34,966 bases of DNA from Fimbriimonas sp. (lineage in GTDB: Bacteria > Armatimonadota > Fimbriimonadia > Fimbriimonadales > Fimbriimonadaceae): positions 1 to 34,966 of the forward strand of contig JARXAE010000011.1 in the NCBI GenBank assembly GCA_029866005.1, in the 5' to 3' direction. Position 1 is the first letter of the stretch, and each line of letters opens with the position of its first letter. The position numbers and the translations under genes were made by a program. Shown in pieces: positions 1 to 5,984 of the stretch. Below the pieces are notes generated by a model, which saw only the letters and a list, made by a program, of their open reading frames with translations, was not told where the DNA came from and ran no database searches.

Positions 1-649
1 AGGTAATCATCTCCTTCAGACCGCGCGCAACTAACGCACCTTTCGTATTGTCCCCAAATCCAAGACCATCCGACAGCCCGCCGCCAATTGCCAAAACGTT
101 CTTTAATGCTCCTGCAAGCTCGACACCCTTAACATCGGAAGATGCATAAACTCGGAAACTAGGGCACATGAACGCTGACCGGACTCGGTCAGCTCCCCTC
201 GGATCGGTGCAAGCAGCGACCGCCGCAGTCGGAATCCCCTGAACGATTTCAACAGCCAAGTTGGGTCCGCTGAGAACGGCAACCATCGAATCCGGCTTCA
301 TCTCGGCCGCAACGTCGGTGACGATCATTCCAGTGGTTAGCTCAAGCCCTTTCGATGCCATCACCAAGAGCGGATGCTCGCCTTTCAAATCAGCCAGCAA
401 AGGCCGCACTGCTGAAGCGGGAACCGCGACCACCGTCATCGGAGCATCGCCGACATTGGCGATGTCATCCACCGTCACGTTCTTCGGCATCGTGAACCCT
501 GGTAAGTACTTCAGATTTTCACGCGTATGACGCATGATCATCAGTTCTTCATGGTCTCGACCAAAGATCGTCACATCCAGCCCGTTTCGAGCTAGAAGGA
601 TCGCCAGCGCGGTGCCCCAACTTCCACTACCGAGGACAGCAACGTCCAT
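1..649 (-). CDS. gpsA: Glycerol-3-phosphate dehydrogenase [NAD(P)+], partial (3' end off the left edge)
   Basis: Cytosolic enzyme that reduces dihydroxyacetone phosphate to sn-glycerol 3-phosphate, the backbone for phospholipid synthesis. The first 216 codons are present (family length is about 330) and the gene runs off the left edge without a stop. Reading the minus strand from the ATG at 649 gives the N-terminal Rossmann motif GSGSWG at residues 7-12, ASKG at 98-101, SGPN at 127-130 and the catalytic-lysine segment ALKNVLAI with Lys183. GDNTKGALVARG (199-210) is also typical of GpsA. The start is fixed by the nucleotide-binding motif a few residues in and by a TATAAT box 8 nt upstream. It is divergent from the outer membrane protein gene. 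The identification is firm; only the C-terminal domain is unseen. Confidence 0.95.
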   Translation of the reverse strand, partial: MDVAVLGSGSWGTALAILLARNGLDVTIFGRDHEELMIMRHTRENLKYLPGFTMPKNVTVDDIANVGDAPMTVVAVPASAVRPLLADLKGEHPLLVMASKGLELTTGMIVTDVAAEMKPDSMVAVLSGPNLAVEIVQGIPTAAVAACTDPRGADRVRSAFMCPSFRVYASSDVKGVELAGALKNVLAIGGGLSDGLGFGDNTKGALVARGLKEMIT

Positions 650-657
650 ATCTAACG

Positions 658-663
658 ATTATA
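658..663 (-). promoter_or_regulatory. -10 box TATAAT of gpsA, leaderless type
   Basis: On the minus strand a perfect TATAAT lies 8 nt before the gpsA ATG, so transcription would begin at or within about one base of the start codon. No good -35 hexamer is visible at 16-18 bp. Same layout as many other genes in this window. Confidence 0.6.
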
Positions 664-725
664 GTCGGCTGGTAAACAGACTTGCTCCAGAGATTTCTCA
701 AGCTGGTACAGGACTGCCTCTCTGG

Positions 726-731
726 TATCCT
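726..731 (+). promoter_or_regulatory. -10 box TATCCT ahead of the outer membrane protein gene
   Basis: TATCCT lies 9 nt before a CTG codon at 741 that opens a textbook signal peptide. The 9-nt spacing is the same as for the GTG gene at 30540 and the TTG gene at 22334. This supports a leaderless transcript starting near 738-741. No clear -35. Confidence 0.4.
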
Positions 732-740
732 GTCATTGTC

Positions 741-2705
741 CTGAAACTCCTCTTGCCCATCATCGTGTCTGCCTGCGCCGCTTTCTCGCTGGGTGGACCC
801 CAAGTTCCGCAGATCGCCGCCAAGAAAATGACGGCAACTCCTGTCGTAGATGGATCTATTAATCCTGCAGAATGGTCATCCGCAACCTTGATTGAGGACT
901 TCAAGGATAGGGTCACCTCGCAAGCACCAACCGCAGACCCGACTCGTGCGTACCTTGGATACACGGAAAAAGGGATCTACTGTGCCTTCCTCTGCGAAGA
1001 CTCCGACCCCAGCAAGATCATCGGCCGAGAGATTCTTCCCAATGCCGAGTTCCGAGGCGAGGACACGGTCACGCTCGACATCAACACCTTCGGAACTCGG
1101 GCCTACGACCAGCTCAATGAGTTCATCGTCAACGCGATTGGCACCCAAACGGAGAGAATCGCAGGTGGACGGGCAGCCAAGAGAGAGTGGCGGGGGGAGT
1201 GGCAGGCTAAGACCAGGATGACCGAAAAGGGCTGGGAATGCGAGATGTTCGTTCCCTGGAAGATCCTGAACTACCCCGACAAGAAGTCCATCAACATGGA
1301 CCTCAACCTGATTCGGCGTCAGGGCAGAACCCAGTACGAGCAAAGCTGGGCGAACTACCGTACAAACCCGCTACCCGAGCTTCAAGGTCAATGGCTAGAC
1401 GTTCAGCCGCCTGCGCCACCAAAACCGAAGGCCCAGTTTCTTGTCTTTGACGCCCTAGACCTAGAGCCTGAATCGATCCACAATCGAATCGGTCTTGATG
1501 CGCGAATCCCGCTCACGCAGACATACAATGCCCTTATTACGGTTGCACCCGACTTCCAAAACATCGAGGATGTTATCGCCGGGAACGACTTCGTTCGCAC
1601 CGAGCGATTTCTGAGCGATCCGCGTCCGTTCTTCGTTGAAGGCAACCAGTTCTTTGAACTGAATGACCGGTTTACATTTGGAAGGCTATTCTATTCGCGA
1701 CGGATCAGCCAGCTCGATGTTGGCGCTAAAACCTATGGACAACTCAACCCGAAACTTGCGTTGGGAGCACTGCTGACCAAGAGTTCCGGAGGGGGTTCTT
1801 CGGCAGTCGTCAAAGTCAACAACACCATTTCGGGCACTCAAAACCAGCGCATCTCGATGATGATGGACAATCGAAACGGCATTACCAACACGGCGATTGG
1901 GGCAGGATTTTTCAAGCGTTGGGACACCGTCGGATTCAGCGGCGAAATGACGTCGGAGCAGAATGCTGGGGAAGATGCGGATACCGCCGGGAGTTTTCAG
2001 CTGTCCTATCTTCGTCCAAACACCCGAATCAGTGCACGATACACGTGGGTTGAGGATGACTTCAATCCAAGCCTCGGCTTCATTCCCTGGCAAAACAGGC
2101 GAGGGGGAAATGTGTTCATCGATCTCTTTCGCAATTACCGGTCAGGAGCCATAAGAGACTCTCGCTTGGACATATTCTATGAGCAGTACCGGACATACGA
2201 TACCGATGTGCTTCAACAAGGCGGGCTCTCGATTTTCGGTGAACTGTCAACATTCTCCGACTTAGGACTTGGGCTGAACTATTCACGGGCGACTTTCAGT
2301 GGTTCTCGAGACGAAACCGTCGGGTACAGCCTGACCTTTGGGAAAACGAACCGTTTCCGACAGTTCAGCCTCAACTACGATAGCGGAATCCGCTCGGATC
2401 AGCCATCCAGCTACTACAGCCTTGGGTCCAGTTGGCGGATTGCGGATAACCTCGACATTGGCTTTCGCCAAAGCGTTCTTGAACTGGGGGGTTCAGACCG
2501 CCAGAGCATCTTCACTGCTCAATATCAGCTTGCCGCCGATCAGCTCATTTCAACCAGAACAGTCGTCATCGACGGGGTTAGCAACACATATTTCAGCTAT
2601 CGCAAAGCAGGTCTCGCAGGAGCTGAATACTATCTGATCTACGGCGACCCCAACTCCCTATCATCTCAGAATCGTTTGAGTATCAAAGCCGTCTGGGCGT
2701 TCTGA
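741..2705 (+). CDS. Secreted carbohydrate-binding (CBM9-like)/DUF5916-type outer membrane beta-barrel protein
   Basis: The protein (about 654 residues) begins with a signal peptide, KLLLPIIVSACAAFSLG. A CBM9-like/DOMON-type beta-sandwich follows (roughly residues 25-200, with VVDGSINPAEW and EFRGEDTVTLDINTF). A long C-terminal part rich in alternating aromatic/polar strands ends in VWAF. A terminal Phe is the usual recognition signal for beta-barrel insertion, so an outer membrane location is likely. The layout matches DUF5916 proteins, whose function is not established. The open frame extends back to an ATG at 534, but that stretch is antisense to gpsA and reads as non-protein sequence. Between it and the signal peptide there is no in-frame ATG, GTG or TTG. 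I therefore place the start at CTG 741; TTG 753 is the alternative. Function: possible glycan binding or uptake at the cell surface (inference). Confidence 0.75.
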   Translation: MKLLLPIIVSACAAFSLGGPQVPQIAAKKMTATPVVDGSINPAEWSSATLIEDFKDRVTSQAPTADPTRAYLGYTEKGIYCAFLCEDSDPSKIIGREILPNAEFRGEDTVTLDINTFGTRAYDQLNEFIVNAIGTQTERIAGGRAAKREWRGEWQAKTRMTEKGWECEMFVPWKILNYPDKKSINMDLNLIRRQGRTQYEQSWANYRTNPLPELQGQWLDVQPPAPPKPKAQFLVFDALDLEPESIHNRIGLDARIPLTQTYNALITVAPDFQNIEDVIAGNDFVRTERFLSDPRPFFVEGNQFFELNDRFTFGRLFYSRRISQLDVGAKTYGQLNPKLALGALLTKSSGGGSSAVVKVNNTISGTQNQRISMMMDNRNGITNTAIGAGFFKRWDTVGFSGEMTSEQNAGEDADTAGSFQLSYLRPNTRISARYTWVEDDFNPSLGFIPWQNRRGGNVFIDLFRNYRSGAIRDSRLDIFYEQYRTYDTDVLQQGGLSIFGELSTFSDLGLGLNYSRATFSGSRDETVGYSLTFGKTNRFRQFSLNYDSGIRSDQPSSYYSLGSSWRIADNLDIGFRQSVLELGGSDRQSIFTAQYQLAADQLISTRTVVIDGVSNTYFSYRKAGLAGAEYYLIYGDPNSLSSQNRLSIKAVWAF

Positions 2706-2957
2706 CCAGGCTGCGACTCCGAGTAATTTGCCTCTGTTTCGAGCGACATCACTGTCTCGAGTTTAGTGCTGAGTAGATCCCGGGAATTTCAGCCTGATCA
2801 CACCTTTTGCCATGGAGACTCCAAAGTAGGCGCCACCACTCACTTAGCAAGCGAACCCAAACTCGTGAACAAGCGTGAACCGATTGGCGGCAAAGATTGT
2901 TTGCTCTTTCTGATCGCAACATTTTTCGGCACTAAGTTTGATACGCTTGCAGGTGGC

Positions 2958-3845
2958 GTGCTCGCAACATTCTTGCAACTCATTCGAATCCGGCAGTGGA
3001 CAAAGAACATCTTTGTCCTCGCCGCATTCGTTTTTACGCGTGGGTGGGAGGAAGCCGCCGATATCCGTGCGATCACGTTAGCGCTCATCGCAATGTGTCT
3101 CATTTCGTCTGCGACTTATGTGGTCAACGATATCGTTGACCATCAGAAAGATCAACAACACCCGAAGAAGAAGCACCGCCCGATTGCCTCCGGAAAGATC
3201 AAAATCAACCAAGCCGTCGGTATCGCCCTGATTCTCTTTGTTCTAGGTCTGGCCTCAGCAGTTATCTCCAGACCGGAAACGTTACTTGTACTCGCCGCTT
3301 ACTTGGCAATTCAAGTCGCTTACAACTTTGGCCTCCGGAATCAAGCTGTGATTGACGTCGGCTGTATTGCAGCGGGGTTTGTAATCCGCGTGATTTTGGG
3401 AGCCGTTGCGATCAACGCTCAAGTCTCCGGATGGATTCTCCTTTGCACCGCCACCGTCGCCCTCATGATCGGTTTCGGAAAGCGCCGTCACGAGTTCATG
3501 CTCAAGAGTCAGCTGGGTGGCGAAACCCGGCGCAGCCTCTCGGATTACACCCAGCAGTCGCTCGACGTTCTTGTTGCAATGTCAGCCACCTGCGCGGCGA
3601 TGAGTTACAGCGTTTACAGTATTGAGAGTCCAACCGCGCAAATATATCCAGCTCTGATCCTGACAACACCATGGGTGTTGTTTGGTATTTGCCGCTATGT
3701 CATCTTGGTCTTTGGTGTTGGCGAAACCGGCGAGCCAGAGTCCCTTGTGCTCGGAGATAAGCAACTTTTGATTGTGTTCGCAGGCTACACATTAAGTGCC
3801 ATCCTCGCCCTGAAGAGGCTGCCTCTTCCGTTTCTCATCCAATGA
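2958..3845 (+). CDS. ubiA: UbiA-family prenyltransferase, decaprenyl-phosphate phosphoribosyltransferase-like
   Basis: Integral membrane prenyltransferase of about 295 residues, close to the roughly 300 of mycobacterial DPPR synthase. That enzyme transfers 5-phosphoribose from PRPP to polyprenyl phosphate, the first step towards polyprenyl-phosphoryl-arabinose. Visible marks are the opening LIRIRQWTKNIFVLAAFVF, the first Asp-rich motif NDIVD (from residue 57) followed by HPKKKHRPIASGKI, and the second region YNFGLRNQAVIDVGCIAAGF. Hydrophobic segments run through the remainder. The frame is open from GTG 2766. GTG 2958 is preferred because the family begins right before the RxxQWxKN segment and because the length then fits. 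The stop overlaps the next start by 4 bp (ATGA), so it is translationally coupled to the reductase. Without its neighbours it could only be called a generic UbiA protein; the operon makes the DPPR role likely. Confidence 0.85.
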   Translation: MLATFLQLIRIRQWTKNIFVLAAFVFTRGWEEAADIRAITLALIAMCLISSATYVVNDIVDHQKDQQHPKKKHRPIASGKIKINQAVGIALILFVLGLASAVISRPETLLVLAAYLAIQVAYNFGLRNQAVIDVGCIAAGFVIRVILGAVAINAQVSGWILLCTATVALMIGFGKRRHEFMLKSQLGGETRRSLSDYTQQSLDVLVAMSATCAAMSYSVYSIESPTAQIYPALILTTPWVLFGICRYVILVFGVGETGEPESLVLGDKQLLIVFAGYTLSAILALKRLPLPFLIQ

Positions 3846-4555
3846 AATACCAAACTGCAATCGTCGTCGGAGCTTCATCCGGAATGGGGCGCGAGCTCGT
3901 CCGCCAACTTGCTGCCTCGGGCACCAAAGTCGCCGCCATCGCTCGCCGAGAAGAACGCCTGCAAGAGCTTGTCAACGAATTTCCAGGATTGGTGACGCCA
4001 ATCGTCCACGACGTCACGGACCATGACGCAATCCCTGAACTGTTCCAAACCATCACTCGCGATCTAAGGGGTCTTGACCTCTTTATTTACAACAGCGGAG
4101 CGATGCCCATCGTCGAAGTGAAAGAGTTCACCTGGGAGAAAGATAAGCAGATGCTGGACGTCAACATTTCTGGAGCCGTCGCTTGGTGCAACCAGGCCGC
4201 CGACCGATTCCTCCATACCAACCACGGCTATCTCGTTGGTATCGGGTCGGTTGCCGGAGATCGGGGGCGACACAAGCAACCCGTCTACAACGCATCCAAA
4301 GCCTTCTTTCACACCTATCTCGAAGCCCTCCGAAACCGGGGAGTCTGTGTCAGCACCATCAAGCCCGGCCCCGTCGATACCGAGATGACCGCTCCTCTCA
4401 ACATGAAAGGGATGATGTCTGCCGAGCAAGCTGCGACGATCATTCTGAGCAAAGCCGATAAGAACGGCGAGCACTATTTGAAGCTTGCCCACCGAATCGC
4501 TTTCTACATCATCAAGCGAGTCCCCAGCCCCATCTTCCGAAAGCTCAAGATATGA
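3842..4555 (+). CDS. dprE2: Short-chain dehydrogenase/reductase, probable decaprenylphosphoryl-2-keto-D-erythro-pentose reductase (DprE2-like)
   Basis: Cytosolic NAD(P)H-dependent SDR of 237 residues. The glycine-rich cofactor motif GASSGMG is at residues 10-16, NSGA at 84-87 (the NNAG position), the catalytic Ser136 in IGSVAG, and Tyr149-x3-Lys153 in YNASK. In the DprE1/DprE2 epimerase pair, this enzyme reduces the 2-keto sugar lipid made by the oxidase to the arabinose epimer. SDR sequence alone does not fix the substrate. The assignment rests on its position between a UbiA prenyltransferase and a DprE1-like oxidase, with 4-bp ATGA overlaps on both sides. At 237 residues it is slightly shorter than mycobacterial DprE2 (about 254). 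Confidence 0.8.
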   Translation: MKYQTAIVVGASSGMGRELVRQLAASGTKVAAIARREERLQELVNEFPGLVTPIVHDVTDHDAIPELFQTITRDLRGLDLFIYNSGAMPIVEVKEFTWEKDKQMLDVNISGAVAWCNQAADRFLHTNHGYLVGIGSVAGDRGRHKQPVYNASKAFFHTYLEALRNRGVCVSTIKPGPVDTEMTAPLNMKGMMSAEQAATIILSKADKNGEHYLKLAHRIAFYIIKRVPSPIFRKLKI

Positions 4556-5943
4556 TTTCAACCCAGCGCATCGCCCGCGTTGCGGGATACGGAATGACCC
4601 AGGCGGCAGACGCCTATGTTTATCGCCCAACCTGTGTCGAAGAGATCAATAAGATCTTCGACGAGGCGAGAACAGCGGGTCGAAAAGTCACCCTGCGCGG
4701 AGCCGGCCGAAGCTATGGTGATGGCAACATTGGCTCGGAAACCTTGCTGATTGACATCACCCGGATGAACCGAATTCTCTCCTGGGATGCAAGCACCGGC
4801 ATCATCGACTGCCAAAGTGGAGTCACCATTGAGAACCTCTGGCGATTCTGCTTGGAAGACGGATATTGGCCGCCAGTCGTCACCGGAACCATGTACCCAA
4901 CCCTCGGCGGCGCTCTTGGTATGAACGTTCATGGCAAGAACAACTACTGTCAAGGCACGATGGGCGAGCACGTCATTGACATGGACGTGCTGTTTCCCAA
5001 CGGTGAACTCAAAACTCTGACCAAAGACGATGATCTGTTTTACGCAGTGATCTCCTCCGCCGGACTCCTCGGCGTCATCACCCGCGTGAAGCTCCAAATG
5101 CACCACGTCGCGAGCGGAAATGTAGACGTCTGGGCAGAAGCGGCCCAGAACTGGGATGAGCAGTTCGCCCTCTTCGAGAAGTACGAGCACAACTCCGACT
5201 ACATGGTCTCTTGGGTCGATTGCTTCGCAAAGGGCGCAAAAGCTGGTCGGGGGCAGTTCCACGGCGCTTGGTACAAAGATCGCGAAGATCTCGCCAGCCG
5301 CGTCGCCGAGAAGCAAGACCTTCCAGCGTTGATCCTTGGCTTTTTCCCTAAATCACTTGTCTGGAAGGTACTCAAGCTCGTCTGCAACCGCCCAGGAATG
5401 CGATTCCTGAACGCCGCCAAACAGTTCGCAAGCAGCACCATCGGCAATAACAAAATGCACGACCAAAGCCTAGTCGCATTCTCCTTCCTCCTCGACTATG
5501 TCCCAGATTGGCGCAAAGCCTACGAGCCCGGCGGGTTCATTCAGTACCAAACGTTCATTCCCAAGGAGCACGCCAAAGCCGTCTTCGCTGAGCAGGTCCG
5601 CCTCCAGCAAGAGTACAAACTCGAGTCCTTCCTCGGAGTCCTGAAGCGGCACCGGCCCGACAAATTCTTATTCTCCCATGCCGTCGACGGCTACTCGATG
5701 GCCCTCGACTTCAAAGTCACTGCGAAGAATAGAGTGAGGCTGTGGGAACTAGCCCATAAGATGAACGATCTCACCCTCAAGCACAGCGGTCGCTTCTACT
5801 TTGCCAAGGATTCCACCCTCAGGCCAGAGGACGCTGCGGAGTATTTGGGTGAAGGGCTCCCCAAGTTCCGTAAGCTGAAAAGCAAGCTCGACCCTGAGGG
5901 CTTACTTGTGAGTGATCTGGGACGACGACTAAAACTTTCCTGA
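4552..5943 (+). CDS. dprE1: FAD-dependent oxidoreductase, decaprenylphosphoryl-beta-D-ribose 2'-oxidase-like (DprE1)
   Basis: 463 residues, almost exactly the 461 of mycobacterial DprE1. It would oxidise the 2'-hydroxyl of polyprenyl-phosphoryl-ribose, the first half of the epimerisation to arabinose. The N-terminal FAD-binding domain (VAO/PCMH fold) has RGAGRSYGDGN (about residues 49-59) and GTMYPTLGGA followed by NVHGKNNY (about 112-132), both closely resembling DprE1. The C-terminal part carries LKRHRPDKF, then GYSMALDF, then YFAKDS, whose Lys matches the catalytic Lys418 of the mycobacterial enzyme. It ends DLGRRLKLS, like the mycobacterial MARRLELL. The residue at the benzothiazinone-reactive Cys387 position is Ala here (codon 5701-5703). 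It is the last gene of the operon. A generic sugar/alditol oxidase is the alternative, but the length, C-terminus and neighbours favour DprE1. Confidence 0.88.
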   Translation: MISTQRIARVAGYGMTQAADAYVYRPTCVEEINKIFDEARTAGRKVTLRGAGRSYGDGNIGSETLLIDITRMNRILSWDASTGIIDCQSGVTIENLWRFCLEDGYWPPVVTGTMYPTLGGALGMNVHGKNNYCQGTMGEHVIDMDVLFPNGELKTLTKDDDLFYAVISSAGLLGVITRVKLQMHHVASGNVDVWAEAAQNWDEQFALFEKYEHNSDYMVSWVDCFAKGAKAGRGQFHGAWYKDREDLASRVAEKQDLPALILGFFPKSLVWKVLKLVCNRPGMRFLNAAKQFASSTIGNNKMHDQSLVAFSFLLDYVPDWRKAYEPGGFIQYQTFIPKEHAKAVFAEQVRLQQEYKLESFLGVLKRHRPDKFLFSHAVDGYSMALDFKVTAKNRVRLWELAHKMNDLTLKHSGRFYFAKDSTLRPEDAAEYLGEGLPKFRKLKSKLDPEGLLVSDLGRRLKLS

Positions 5944-5984
5944 ACAGTACCAACTTCGCCCAATGTTATGAGAAACTAGGGCGC

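Noticed and set aside
154-170. GAAACTAGGGCACATG nearly repeats the sequence before the ATG at 5985 (5972-5987).
   Set aside because: The first copy is inside gpsA coding sequence on the opposite strand; most likely coincidence, not a shared control element.
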